In this document: positions 1-10,685 of the stretch, in pieces | Position numbering within the stretch: position 1 is the first letter of the stretch | Layout: each line of letters begins with the position of its first letter | Source: Eledone cirrhosa | Lineage: Eukaryota; Mollusca; Cephalopoda; Octopoda; Eledonidae | NCBI GenBank assembly: GCA_964016885.1 | Contig: OZ024740.1 | Span: 294,356,025 to 294,420,024, forward strand | Direction: 5' to 3' | Length of the DNA: 64,000 nucleotides | The notes under the pieces: model-generated | Seen by the model: the letters and a program-made list of their open reading frames with translations, nothing else | Database searches by the model: none | What the model was told of the DNA's origin: nothing | Made by a program: the position numbers and the translations under genes

Positions 1-2135
1 CTATTGCGGATAGACTTGTGATGGAAATAGTTAGTCAGTGGGAAAAAGCTGGTGTGGCGACTCAACAAAAAGACAAAGTGAAACTGAAAATTATGAACAT
101 GTACAGTGAATACAGAAATTTGCAAAAAAACAAAGGTTCTAAGTCAAACAAAGAAAAGGAAGCACTATTTATTTCTGAATTGGATTCGTATTTCTACATT
201 GCACATACTGATGTTGAAAAGAAAATTTTGAAAGACCGTCTTCGTAATAATGAACAGAAAATGGAAGATGCTACATTTCTCGAAGCCCTGCGTTGCCAGA
301 AAAATGTATCTCTGGGTGCTGAAGACAAGGGTTACTAGAGAAAAAGGTATCTTCAAAGTTTAAGCGTGATCAGGTTTCTGTGACTCGTCGAGAGTCAGAG
401 AACCATAGAAAGCGTTTGTCAGGATCTGTAGCAGCACAACTTCCACGTAATGAACTGAGTGATTCAAGTTCAACCAATGATGAAACTGAAGATGAACAGG
501 ATCCTGAATTTCAGACCTCAAACCCACCCAGAGACAGCTCAAAGTCAGACAAGAAACGAAAGATCCAGCTGGAACTCCCAAAGAATCCATTTCAAAGTCC
601 AAAGATTTCTCTAATGGCTGATTGTTTAAATCTGACACTGGGCCAGAGAACAGCATTTATGGCATCGATTATTTCTGAGGGTGGGACTGACATAGACGCC
701 ACAACTCTCTCCAAGAATAGTAGCAGACGTGCAGCTAAGAAGATCAGAACTGTGGGGGCTAAACACATAAAGGAACAATTTGCTGTACCAAACTTTGTTA
801 CCTTGGATTGGGATGGCAAAATAATTCATGGTGACCACGAGAGGCTAGGTGTGCTAGTTGCTGGAACTCCGGACTTCAGAGAAGGTAAACTCCTCGGTGT
901 TCCCATAATTCCTGATGGCACTGGAACCACCAAAGCCAAAGCATCATTTGATCTTGTTAAAGATTGGAATGTTGATGGGTCTGTGGTGGGCTTGGTCTTC
1001 GACACAACTGCTTCGAATTCTGGATGGAAAAATGGTGCCTGCGTGAAAGTAGAAGAGATGCTCAACAAAAAGGTGTTTTATTTTGCTTGTCGGCACCATG
1101 TCATGGAGCATATCTTGTGTGCAGTGTGGCAACAACTATTCGGAGCAATGTCCAGTCCAGACACCCCAGAGTTCAAGGAGTTTAAAAAAGATTGGGTGTC
1201 ACTCACGGACAAGACCAACTTTAAAACATTGAACATTATTGACCAGAGACTCAAGTGTCTGCGTTCTGAGAACATCAAGTTCCTCCAAGATTTGCTGACA
1301 TCCGATGATGGGAAAATGAGTTCTCTTCCACGGGACGACTACCGAGAATGTGTCGAGTTGATGTTGATCTTGCTTGGTGTCACCCCTCCTTGTGGAATTC
1401 ATTGGATGCTGCCTGGTGCACATCATAACGCTTGGTGGATGTCCACAATCATATAGTGCAAAGATGTATGCATTTGATCAAGCTAAAATGGAAAAGTTGC
1501 GCCAGATCTGTATGTTCAATGCTCTGTTCTATTTGCGATACTGGCTGACAGCAGTCAAGTGTGCTGATGCACCATCCAATGACCTTCAATTCTACGTGGA
1601 GGTGACACAGTACGGTAAGGTTGACAGAGATCTCTCGCAGGCAGCCACTACTGCTCTGCGCAGGCATCTTTGGTACCTGACGGAGGAAGCCATTCCGCTA
1701 GCGCTGTTTTCAAGTCGGGTCCAAGAGTCTGAGAAGAAACAAATAGCCCAACATCTTGTCAAAACGAAAACGTCTGGACCTCTTGACCGTGGAGCTCCAG
1801 TATTTCCCGAGTTGAAGTCGTCCACGAAACTGCCTCATCTAGTTGGGAAGAAATCAAGGCTTCTGTTCGATCTCCTTGGTCTCAACAATACTTGGCTTGA
1901 GCTGTCACCTGCAACTTGGTCATCACATGCATCATATCAAAATGCCTGTGCTGTTGTTCACAATATCAAGGTAGTCAACGATCTGGTGGTGAGAGCAGTC
2001 AAGTTGATAACTGATTTTGTTACCATCACCAAGAATGAGGAGGAGAAGCAGTGTATTCTTCAAGTAGTCGAAGCTCATCGTCGCAAGGTCCTGGATTTCA
2101 AAAAAGAAACTCTGAAAAAATATGACTGGAGTTAA
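1..2135 (+). pseudogene. Transposase-like gene, 5'-truncated by the window and broken by two frameshifts
   Basis: Three open stretches in successive frames (from before base 1 to 338, about 323-1456, about 1440-2135) read as one protein of roughly 700 residues without introns. The first ends at a TAG at 336-338 while the next frame is already open. The second ends at a TAG at 1454 next to an AT repeat, where loss of two bases would explain the shift. In the middle part I see LDWDGK (nt 803-820), PDGTGT, the motif LVFDTTASN and, about 30 residues later, CRHH. The second acidic site followed by CxxH is the arrangement of hAT-type and related DDE transposases; this link is an inference. Similar uncharacterised proteins are, as I recall, widespread in molluscs, insects and Hydra. 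I saw no terminal inverted repeats. It could be a mobile element remnant or a host gene with sequencing errors. Confidence 0.6.
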
Positions 2136-2203
2136 CTTAACTGAACTTGTTTCTTCCTTGGACACCTTTATATTCAATGCTGGTTTACTAAATATAATGG
2201 ATT

Positions 2204-2209
2204 AATAAA
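2204..2209 (+). terminator. Putative polyadenylation signal of the transposase-like gene
   Basis: AATAAA lies 69 bases after the TAA stop that ends the open frame at 2135, a normal distance for a eukaryotic poly(A) signal. The surroundings are AT-rich, so chance occurrence is possible. Confidence 0.35.
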
Positions 2210-2219
2210 ATAAACAATT

Positions 2220-2500
2220 ATTGTATGGTCATATTTGGTCTCACATTTTCATGATTTCATGCAACATAATCACACTTTCCACTATAATCACCATGATATA
2301 GGCAAAGCTCAAAATAATTTATTTTATACAAAATATGTTTTAATTTACCAATTGGGGCATTTATAATGGGAAAATACACAGGGAGCATTAGTATTGTGAC
2401 CTTGTGTTTTATGGCACACTCTAATACATATATAGGTCAAGATGACACAAGAGGATGGGTGATCCAACAGCTAAAGCATAAAAGTAAAAAAGAGTAAGCA
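2220..2500. other. No gene seen
   Basis: AT-rich unique-looking sequence with no open frame of note and no recognised repeat. Confidence 0.5.
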
Positions 2501-2935
2501 AAATTGTCATGTCCTTGACACAACTGGAGAATACTCCCAGCCTTTTGTTTTGGCAAGCTTTCTACAGCTGGATGCCCCTCCTAACACCAACCACGCCACA
2601 GTGTGTACAGGGTGCTCTTATTGTGTAAATCACCAGCACTCGGAAGGTTGTCATGTCTTTGACATGACTAAAGGGTCCTCCCAATGTTTTTTTTAGCAGG
2701 TTTTCTACAGCTAGATGCTACTCCTAGCACCAACCACTTTACAGCATGTGCTTTTATTGTGTATATCAGGTTGTTTTGTCACTGAAGGGTCCTCCCAACC
2801 CTTTTAGGTATTGTTTCTACAGTGGGATGCCCTTCCTGTTGTCAATCATCTTGCGCGATGTACCAGGTACATTTTTGTAGCACTGTTACTGGAGAGGTTG
2901 TTGGCATTAGCCCCAACTGAAGAGCCCTCAGTTTT
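2500..2935 (+). repeat. Octopus-type interspersed repeat, three tandem partial modules
   Basis: The phrase TTCTACAGCTGGATGCCC followed by a 'caccaaccac...acag' segment and 'gggtcctcccaa' occurs three times (about 2510-2640, 2650-2760 and 2770-2930). This is the 3' half of the interspersed repeat whose complete form begins with (ATC)n and TTAACGTCTATTTTCC. Confidence 0.6.
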
Positions 2936-3309
2936 GGGGAGGGGAGTGATGGGGGAGGGAGTAAGATATGAAGTTATATACATATAAGGTTTATTTGGAC
3001 ACATATACAATATGTTTATGAATAATAAACTTACATATACCGTTGCTGTGAGTATTTTAAACTATCGTCATATCACAGCTACCTCAATAGCAATGTAAGA
3101 GCAGTGTAAACATATAGTTCAGAATTTATTATTCTAATGAATTATTCATCATCAATAGGTTGCTTACTTACACCAAGATACTGAGGGATAAAAAAACTTG
3201 GAAAGTTTTATAGATTTTTATTATTATTTTTATCAAAAGCTTATTTCCATATTGTGCATGGCTGACTGAGCCGTGTTAATAAGCAAGAGCTCTAGCACAG
3301 CAGGATTAT

Positions 3310-3341
3310 ATACATACATATATATATACACACACATACAT

Positions 3342-3380
<39 letters not shown>

Positions 3381-3406
3381 ACACATATATATACATATAT
3401 ATATAT
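3310..3406. repeat. Microsatellite (AT)n/(AC)n
   Basis: Mixed AT, AC and ATAC dinucleotide runs that end exactly where the following SINE starts. Confidence 0.9.
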
Positions 3407-3605
3407 GCGGCGAATTGGCAGTGTCGTTAAGATGTCAGATAGAATGCTTTACAGTATTCGTCCCACTTCATTGCACGCTATGAGTTCAAATCCTGCCATG
3501 GTCAACTTTGCCTTTCATCCTTTCGAGGTCGATAAAAAAAAGTACTAGTCCAGTACTGGGGTCGATTCTCCCTCTATAGGAAAAATCGGCTGTGTTCAGA
3601 ACTAG
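3407..3605 (+). repeat. tRNA-derived SINE (family A)
   Basis: The head GGCGAATTGGCAG resembles a box A. A box B-like GAGTTCAAATCC follows at about 3482-3493. Then come the family core 'tttgcctttcatcc' and GGTCGATAAAA, and an extended tail. It is inserted into or next to an AT microsatellite. Confidence 0.75.
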
Positions 3606-4190
3606 TGAGCGTTAGGCTCCACCTATACAGTAAACTATATTATAAGAGAGAGGGACCAGCAAGCGACTGAATTTCAATGATGCTATATCGGCTCTCAGCC
3701 TTGAAAACTGGCCTGTTGAAATAAATACTGTAACATTTTTATTAATAATTTAGCGTTAAAAAGCGTGAAAATATATATATACTAGCTGGCCTGTCCGGCG
3801 CCCGGCTAGGTTTCCCGGAATTTTATCTTTGCAGGAATCCCCCCTACACTCTAGTGCAAAGATACTGCACGCCCTCTCAAGTCAGCGGGGAGGGGGGGGG
3901 TGGGGGTAACGTGATCTGATGTTGGGTTTGAATAGTTTTTAGGATTCCCCAGTTCAGCAGCCAGTATGATAAAGAAAATTGATAGTTACAACAATAAAGG
4001 CTGAACAAATATTTTAACAAACAATAATTTGTACAAGCATAATGGAAATTCCAAGAAACAGAAAATATTTAAATTACATTGTTAGAGCCTCAGAGTTTAC
4101 AATGTTTTTTGTTCGGCCCTCTGGAGCAAAGATGAAGAGATTGGGCGAGATCGCAGTTGTGCAGCATAATAGCAAAAAGTTTTCACAGCT
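3606..4190. other. No gene; GC-rich island of unknown origin inside
   Basis: About 3781-3905 is markedly GC-richer than its surroundings (CTAGCTGGCCTGTCCGGCGC, then a long G run near 3891-3905). It follows an AT microsatellite, so it may be the end of a mobile element. Nothing coding was recognised. Confidence 0.4.
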
Positions 4191-4194
4191 GAGA

Positions 4195-4610
4195 AGGGAC
4201 TGGGCTTGGTCTGCATGACCTTCCTAATGCTAACCACTTTACAGCATGTACTGGGAACATTTTACCTTGACTCCAGCACCACCCCATGACAGAGAGTACA
4301 GGGTATGTTTTGTTGTAGCACCAGCACTACCCCATTTGTCAATGAACCAGCATTACCTCTTTACAGAGTGGGCTAGGTGTGTTTTATCACGACACCAGAC
4401 TACCTGGGTGAAGAAGTGCAAGGAAATTCCAGTGGAAGGAATCCACAGTAGAGGTGGTGAAAGCTGATCTCATATCACCTGAGATTCACAGAAAAGATGA
4501 CGAAGGTACACAGCGAGTATAGTGATGCTGTGATTTAAAGGATCAGTCCAACCCATGCAAGCATGGAAAAACAGATGTAAAATTGATGATGATAATGATG
4601 GTGTCATTTA
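4195..4610. repeat. Octopus-type interspersed repeat fragments
   Basis: Plus-strand fragments ('ctaaccactttacagcatgtactgg' type) cover 4200-4400. An inverted piece with CCAACCCATGCAAGCATGG and TGATGATGATAATGATGG occupies about 4540-4605. Confidence 0.6.
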
Positions 4611-4984
4611 GGTACACTTATTTCACTAGCTATCTCTTTCAGATCTTTCACTGAGACCAAACTCCAGTTCCTCAGCCTATATTGATTCCATTTTGTAATA
4701 GTTGTGGTCATTTCAACCTACTGACAACTGATAACTCCAAAATAATTTCACACAGACCCTCTTCTACAAACCCCATCTTCTCTTTCTCTATGTTGGTCCT
4801 CCAACAGTTAGCTCCCTTCAGTTTTCCAAGACTATTTTTGTCTTTTTTTTTCTATTAATTACCTCCCTTGCTTATATTTTATAATCTTCTACATCTCCAT
4901 GTACACTTTTTACTCTTTTTTTTATAGGCTGATGAACAGGAGTCTGGTTTCAGTAAAAGATTTGAAACAGATAGTGTAATGTGT

Positions 4985-4985
<1 letters not shown>
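4611..4985. other. No gene seen
   Basis: Pyrimidine-rich AT-rich sequence with no recognised repeat or conserved coding signal. Confidence 0.5.

Positions 4986-4989
<4 letters not shown>

Positions 4990-5027
<38 letters not shown>
4990..5027. repeat. Microsatellite (TA)n
   Basis: Uninterrupted TA dinucleotide run immediately preceding an interspersed repeat. Confidence 0.95.
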
Positions 5028-5029
<2 letters not shown>

Positions 5030-5300
5030 TCATTTAACGTCAAATTTTCCATGTTAGCAGACGAGTTGATCGTTGTGAGACAAGTCAGATCTGATCATGT
5101 CATGCTCATACAAAAGTGTTTCTGCCTTAGTTTCTGTGGCTGGATGCCCTTCCTAATGCTAGCCACATTTACAGTGTGGACTGGGTACTTTTTCATTGTG
5201 GCACATAAGCAACCACTTATAAGAGAGAGGGACCAGCAAACAACTGAGAAAACTTTGTCATGTCACCAAAATGACCACTTTACAGTGTGGGCTGGGTGGT
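5028..5300 (+). repeat. Octopus-type interspersed repeat
   Basis: Starts ATCATCATTTAACGTC, continues with 'tccatgttagca', GGCTGGATGCCCTTCC and two 'cactttacagtgtgggctggg' modules. Orientation is plus. Confidence 0.7.
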
Positions 5301-5655
5301 TTTTGTCAAGTTACCAAGATATATATTATACGTATATTCACTAGTGCAAATATGCTTAACACATTGAATTGATTGTTTGATAGCAATGTCCTCCTGGAAC
5401 ACACATTTTACATAGTGTATGGTAAATGTATATCTGTCTGAATGGTGGTTCCTGTTATGTTGAAGTAAATGTGAAAGTAACTAATGGAATACCTTCTGCC
5501 ACAGTTTGTTGTATGTATATACATTCCTAATTGATTAGGATTTATTTATTAGGTTATAAGTCCTGATATTAGATCTAAATTTGACACCCTTATCATGAGT
5601 TGAAATTAATAGTGTATGGGGGATGAGTGGTAGTAGATGCTGTTTATTACAACAG

Positions 5656-5719
5656 AAATTGAACAATCTACTGTGAAACACACCATTGACAGGCTGTGTT
5701 TCACAGTAGATTGTAATTT
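5656..5719. repeat. Short hairpin with perfect 20-bp arms
   Basis: Bases 5663-5682 are the exact reverse complement of 5695-5714, with a 12-base loop between them. A further 5 bp (5656-5660 with 5715-5719) pair after a two-base bulge. It could be a foldback remnant or a small structured RNA. Expression is unknown. Confidence 0.7.
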
Positions 5720-5789
5720 AAGAGAGATTTGGTTGCTATGTCTACTATGTATAGCTCCAATGTAGAAGTCCTCTTCACAGGCTCATACA

Positions 5790-6035
5790 TATATATATAT
5801 CATCATCATTTAACGTCTATCTTCCATGTTAGAATGGATTAGACAGGTTTGTCCCATTTAGAGGCAAGTTGGATCGGGTGACTATGTCTCGCTCATATAG
5901 GACTGTTTCTGGCTGGTTTTCTATGGCTAGATGCTCTTCCTAACGTCAACCACAGTTACAGTGTGCTGGGTGCTTTTTGCCGTGTCTTTTACACAACCAC
6001 TTTATAGTGTGGGTTGGATGTTTTGTGGTACCAAT
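5790..6035 (+). repeat. Octopus-type interspersed repeat
   Basis: CATCATCATTTAACGTCTAT at 5800 onward, 'ccatgttagaatggattagacagg', then 'ggctagatgctcttcctaac' and the 'ttacagtgtgctgggtgc' module. Confidence 0.7.
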
Positions 6036-6185
6036 ATAACATATATATATATATACACATATATATCACAATAATGATATATGTATATATTTGAATATAA
6101 GTATGTACACGTACATACATATATGTATACAGACGTACAGTAGTATGTATATATATATATATACATACATGCACACATATATATA
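6036..6185. repeat. Microsatellite block (AT)n/(GTAC)n
   Basis: Long AT/TATG/TACA-rich low-complexity stretch. Open frames here are low-complexity artefacts. Confidence 0.8.
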
Positions 6186-6470
6186 TGTACGTCTGGATTC
6201 ACCGAACATTTATTATAATGCTCGGTGTGTTTGTAAACAAACATCCCGTATTAAGCCGTAGTGTCTAGCAACCATCGTTGCTCGTTTGTTCAACACTGAC
6301 AAAGGAACGCTGTACTAGTTTCAAGCTTATTAGCTATCGTCAGCAGCGTATACCTTCCTGCTAGATTGTTGAACGTATATGCATATTAACAGCTGAGTAG
6401 CCCAATTTGCATATCGAGTGAGTTAATCGGCCGGGTGCACCGAAAACGATAAACGGAAAAAATGAAACGA
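6186..6470. other. Unclassified moderate-GC segment between microsatellites
   Basis: Bounded by AT microsatellites, with balanced base composition and several CpGs (for example ATCGGCCGGGTGCACCG near 6426). It has no recognised protein motif and could be an unrecognised repeat. Confidence 0.35.
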
Positions 6471-6499
6471 AATTTCATTTCCATTTGTATGTATATATA

Positions 6500-6665
6500 T
6501 ATATATATCATCATCTCCACTACCATTTTATGTCTATTTTCAATGTTAGCATGGGTTAGACATGTTGTCCTGTTGTGGGCAATGCTAGGTCAAGTGACCA
6601 TGTCTTGCACATACAGGACTGATTCTGGCTTGGTTTCTACAGTTGGTTGCCCTTCCTAATGGCAG
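6500..6665 (+). repeat. Octopus-type interspersed repeat
   Basis: Begins ATCATCATCTCC, then 'catgggttagacatg', and ends with 'cagttggttgcccttcctaa'. Confidence 0.65.
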
Positions 6666-6984
6666 TATCAGTAAAGCATTGGGGTTGATTTAATCAACTT
6701 TACCCTTTCAATAAATGTGCCGGCTTTGTGCCAAAATTGAAAATCAATATTGTTGTTCTTTGCATTTTCTACAAATTCTGATTACATGTAAGAAATTTTG
6801 AATTTTATTTTTGTTCTAATACATAAATTGTTTCTGATACTTGCCTACTTTGAATAATTCCTTATACTGAAATAGGAAATTGTTTTAAAATGAACAGAAC
6901 AGTCCTAAACAGTTCAGTTGTTTTAAACACGAGTTTAAAACTGATGCAAGGGAAACAACACAGATTACTTACTATTTGTCATCA

Positions 6985-7440
6985 TCATAGTTTTTCCACA
7001 CTTGCATGGGTTGGACGGGTCTTTTTCAGCGCATCATCTCTCCATTTCTTTGTCATCTCCTCTGCCAGTCTTAACAATTTGCGGTCAGTTCTCACAACCT
7101 CTGCCCAGGTCTTTCTCGGTCTACCTCTACTGTGACTTCCCTCCATTAGCATTTCCTGGCCCTCTTCACCCATCAATCATCATTCATACACATCACATGT
7201 TCATATCAATGCAGTCTTCTTTCCTGGACACCACCTCGGATTCCTCTCAAACCCAGCTTCTCCAAGCGCTTCCTTTCTCTCTCACTTACATTGCACATCC
7301 AATGAAGCATTGTTGCTTCCTTTCTCTCCAGTCTACACATGTCCTCTGCAGTCACAGCCCATGTTTCACTACCATGCAGGATTGCACTTCACACACAGGC
7401 ATCATACAGTTGTCCTTTTGTATGTAGGGAGACAGTATTG
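6985..7440 (-). mobile_element. LINE 3' fragment (non-LTR reverse transcriptase C-terminal region), decayed
   Basis: On the minus strand, fragments in shifted frames read MLHWMCNVSERERKRLEKLG and then SRGRPRKTWAEVVRTDRKLL, closing with TRPTHASVEKL. The GRPRKTW-type motif and the preceding 'ML.W.C.V' block are typical of the region after the reverse transcriptase domain of non-LTR retrotransposons. Stops and frameshifts show it is dead. The closing words overlap an octopus-type repeat head. Confidence 0.65.
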
Positions 7441-7686
7441 TTCAAAAATAGAATTCCAGAATCCAGATAGACTAATATTGACAAACTCAAGATGATAATA
7501 AAAACTGATACTTTACTTAGACTCCAGACAGCTATATGGTGCTCAGGTAAAAACAAATAATTCCAACAATTTTAGCCTATTTAGTAAACATCTTGATTTC
7601 TTACAAAATATGTATCCATAGGGTATGTATATGTGTGTATATATATATCACCTTGATTACCTTGACCGACCAGTCTGTCGGGCGTC

Positions 7687-7925
7687 CATTCAGCGCCACT
7701 GGTCACAGCACGCCGTCCATTCCTCTCTGGATCGTGCTTTCCTCATCCATGTATTCCCAATCGTATTCTTAAAATCGTAACTCCACCCTCGTGGAGGCCT
7801 TCCGAGTGGTCGTTTCCAGTCGTGCGGGTACCACTCGGCAACTGCGCGGGTCCACCGATTATCGGTGAACCGGGCGACGTGTCCAGCCCATCTGAACTTG
7901 CTGTGCATATATTCCGTGAGGACAC
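7687..7925 (-). mobile_element. LINE 3' fragment, different copy or family
   Basis: The minus strand reads KFRWAGHVARFTDNRWTRAV, then GRPPRGWSYDFKNTIGNTWM and ends EEWTACCDQWR followed by a stop. This is the standard C-terminus of non-LTR retrotransposon ORF2 (RWAGHVAR, GRP.R.W, W...). The frame is intact over about 80 residues, so it is younger than the neighbouring fragment. Confidence 0.7.
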
Positions 7926-7939
7926 ACATATAAATATAT

Positions 7940-8090
7940 GGCATTTCTTGGACATTTTAAACCTGCAGAGCCCATCCTCCTACAAGTCTGAACACACCCA
8001 ATGTTAGAGGGGGAGTGAGAAAGAGATATAGAGGAATAATTGACCCCAGTACTGGACTGGTACTTTATTACCGCAAATCATTCTATCCAA
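7940..8090 (-). repeat. tRNA-derived SINE fragment (family A, long-tailed type)
   Basis: Contains 'gcatttcttggacattttaaacctg', 'gtgagaaagagatatagagg' and CCCCAGTACTGGACTGGTAC, shared with the longer minus-strand copies at 40434 and 42683. Confidence 0.55.
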
Positions 8091-8194
8091 TGTACTAGAC
8101 ATGATCTAACATGTCTATGGAAGAATCATCCAACAAATCTCTTATGCAGTCATAAATTGTTGATAAAATGAAATATAAAAATTGCAATACTTAA

Positions 8195-8482
8195 TTAAAA
8201 ATTAGTGTACATCATTAGTAATATAAAAGTTATTTTTTCCAGCAAATATTCATGTAAATTCAAGACAGTTCTTCCTTGTTTCTGAATATATGTTTCCTTT
8301 TCAATTTTCTCATCCATGACAGTTCCTCTGGTGGCTGGCAAGGCTGAGTTTTGCAAAGAAATATTGTCCACATAGGTCACAGCTGATTGATATTCAAGAC
8401 AATCAAAAAGATTTTCATTAAACAAATCTGAATGGTCATTTGATCTGATGGAAATGTCAGCCAAATCTCCTTCAAATGATGT
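8195..8482 (-). CDS. Possible 3'-terminal exon of an unrecognised minus-strand gene
   Basis: An open frame of 95 codons in minus orientation starts directly after a plausible splice acceptor (ACACTCTAG at about 8491-8483) and ends at a stop followed by AT-rich sequence. The peptide is of mixed, non-repetitive composition (for example DLADISIRSNDHSDLFNENL), unlike the low-complexity open frames nearby. I do not recognise a family. No convincing upstream exon was found between 8500 and 10600. It may be a chance open frame. Confidence 0.22.
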   Translation of the reverse strand, partial: TSFEGDLADISIRSNDHSDLFNENLFDCLEYQSAVTYVDNISLQNSALPATRGTVMDEKIEKETYIQKQGRTVLNLHEYLLEKITFILLMMYTNF

Positions 8483-8764
8483 CTAGAGTGTTCCTTTTAC
8501 TATGTCCTCCATCCCCTTTTCTAACAAACATAACGCATGAGTGTATATGTACGGCAACACTCATCTTTTTCCATTTCTCCGAGGGTTATAAACCCCACTA
8601 TCAGGCTAGAAATTTCTTTAGTCTAAAATACGGTGAAAGCTTATAATTTCTAATTTCAAACTCGCGCACCATTTCAAAAACATACTTACATGTTTACGTT
8701 TATAATTTGCTTGTAATAATGTTTAGTTAAGTTAATCAATATTTATATCATTACAACCTCCTTA

Positions 8765-9215
8765 GTGTTGGGGATTTACATGATGAATGCACCCAATACA
8801 CTCTGTGAAGTGGTTTGTGAGAGGAAGGGCATCCATGACAACCTCCTTAGTGTTGGTGATTTACACAATGAATACACTCTGTGAAAGGGTTTGTAATAGA
8901 AAGGGCATCCAGCTATAGAAAACCTCCCAGTGGGTCAGGCGATTTCTTCAGTTGTGTCAAAGACATGAAAAAGTTCCTAATGCCAACCAGTGTCATGACG
9001 AAATGCACTTGGCAGTGCATGTGATCATATGTATGAAAGATGTGGACCACCAGCTCATCTAAGCACTTGGTAGAATGCAAGAATATGTAAATGAGATGTA
9101 AGCTCCTGGTCCATCATGGGATCAGTACCTCTGCTTTGAGAGCCAACCTGGTCTGCTAATGAGCCATGCAACCCTTTTTAACAGGGAAAGTAGACATTAA
9201 ACGATGATGATGATT
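8765..9215 (-). repeat. Octopus-type interspersed repeat, inverted, duplicated 3' module
   Basis: Reverse-oriented 'aagggcatcca' and 'acacaatgaatacactctgtga' segments occur twice, and the unit ends with AAACGATGATGATGATTATG, the reverse of the (ATC)n head. Confidence 0.6.
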
Positions 9216-9449
9216 ATGATGAAATGAATTGTAATTATTTTTCAGACAATTTTCCTCATTTGTGGGGTTGAAAGATTTTCCAGTATTTACATTGTTTTGA
9301 TTGGTTTCATCACCATTCCCCTCAGTTGCCTTATTCTTGGATGTCTACATACTACTATACTGGATTCAAAATAGGGAGCTATATTTCAAAACAGTTTGAA
9401 TATAATCTGGTACTAAGATGATGATGAGATCAAACTAAAAGGATCATAG

Positions 9450-9715
9450 TGTCATCATTATCAGCACCGTTTAACGTCAATTTTTCCAAGCTAGACTGGT
9501 TGCCCCATTGTGTGTCAAGCCAGGCCTAATGACCATGTCTTGCTCATACAGGACTGGTTTGGGCTTGGTTTCAAGGGCTGGATGCCCTTCCTAACACCAA
9601 CCACATTTACAGTGTGTACTGGGTGTTTTTTGTTGTGCGACACCTACAGGACCACTTTACAGTGTGGACTGGGTGCTTTTTGTCATGACACCTACATGAC
9701 CACTTTTTAAGAGAG
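9450..9715 (+). repeat. Octopus-type interspersed repeat
   Basis: CACCGTTTAACGTCAATTTT near 9465, then GGGCTGGATGCCCTTCC and two 'ccactttacagtgtggactgggtgc' modules. Confidence 0.65.
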
Positions 9716-10035
9716 GCAGTGGACCAATATGAGAGGGGTGGTATACCAGTTATAATGCTAAGCTAGGATACAGTTGATAGGTTACTATTTATTTATTTCC
9801 CAGATCCTTCACATCCTTATCCATGACAAACTATTCAAGATGGTGAAGAAAATGCATTTTATTTTGTTTTAAATTATATTCAATAAAATATACAACATGA
9901 GTTATAAAAATATAATTTTCTGTATATAAAAAAACAAACAAGGAATCAACAGAAAATTATTTTTTTAAACACTAATCTTGATTAATCAACGCTGGGTATA
10001 ATTTAATATTTATCAACAATAACCATGATTACCTT
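9716..10035. other. No gene seen
   Basis: AT-rich sequence without recognised repeats or coding signal. Confidence 0.5.
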
Positions 10036-10237
10036 TTTGAATTCCATATGTCTAACACCCATGGACATGCTTACAGTACAGCTCCCATGACTTTCAGAAA
10101 CATTTTTTCATGCTGTGTTGCTGAAACATGGAACAAACTACCTGCATCAGTTGTTAGCTATCGAGACACTGCATCCTTCAAAACTTCTATGCCAACACTA
10201 CACTTGATATTCCCCCTCCATACACACACAAACACAC

Positions 10238-10271
<34 letters not shown>

Positions 10272-10375
10272 CATGATTCATACGCTGTTCCCTTTTCTGA
10301 CATTTGTACATTATTCTATATACTATACATGCACCTTTGATCAGTTGTAATACACCTGAGCACTGTACATAATAA
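10036..10375 (+). mobile_element. LINE 3' end (CR1/Jockey-like ORF2 C-terminus and 3' tail)
   Basis: The frame reads RNIFSCCVAETWNKLPASVV, then SYRDTASFKTSMPTL, which is the 'FF..RVV..WN.LP..VV....V..FK..L' ending of CR1/Jockey-type non-LTR elements. A (TG)n run interrupts it. The 3' tail at 10290-10375 (CATTTGTACATTATTCTATA and CACCTGAGCACTGTACATAA) recurs in reverse orientation at about 41800-41885, which marks a shared element end. Confidence 0.65.
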
Positions 10376-10615
10376 TTTTCTTGTTTTTTTTAAATTGATT
10401 GTGGAAAAGATTTCAAATTGTCTTAACTCATGGTGTTTGACACTCTTACCGGCTAAATAGTCTGGGAGTCTATTTTACATGGACCGGCAACATAGCCTCT
10501 TCCAATTTTCTTTTTCTCTTTGATATTTAAAATACGTTTATCTTATGGTTTAAATTAAAATAATAAGAGATAGAGAAAAGCATATAACTAAAATGTTTTA
10601 ATTTGTTGGAATTTT

Positions 10616-10621
10616 TTTATT
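10616..10621 (-). terminator. Putative polyadenylation signal of ARV1
   Basis: AATAAA on the minus strand, about 65 bases beyond the ARV1 stop codon. Confidence 0.4.
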
Positions 10622-10685
10622 CTTTCAAAAGGCCGCAGTACCCCATCTCTTGTGTACACTTAACTTGTACAAGTTGAAAATAATT

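Noticed and set aside
5989..6244. Tyr/Ile-rich minus-strand open frames
   Set aside because: Encoded by AT/AC microsatellites.
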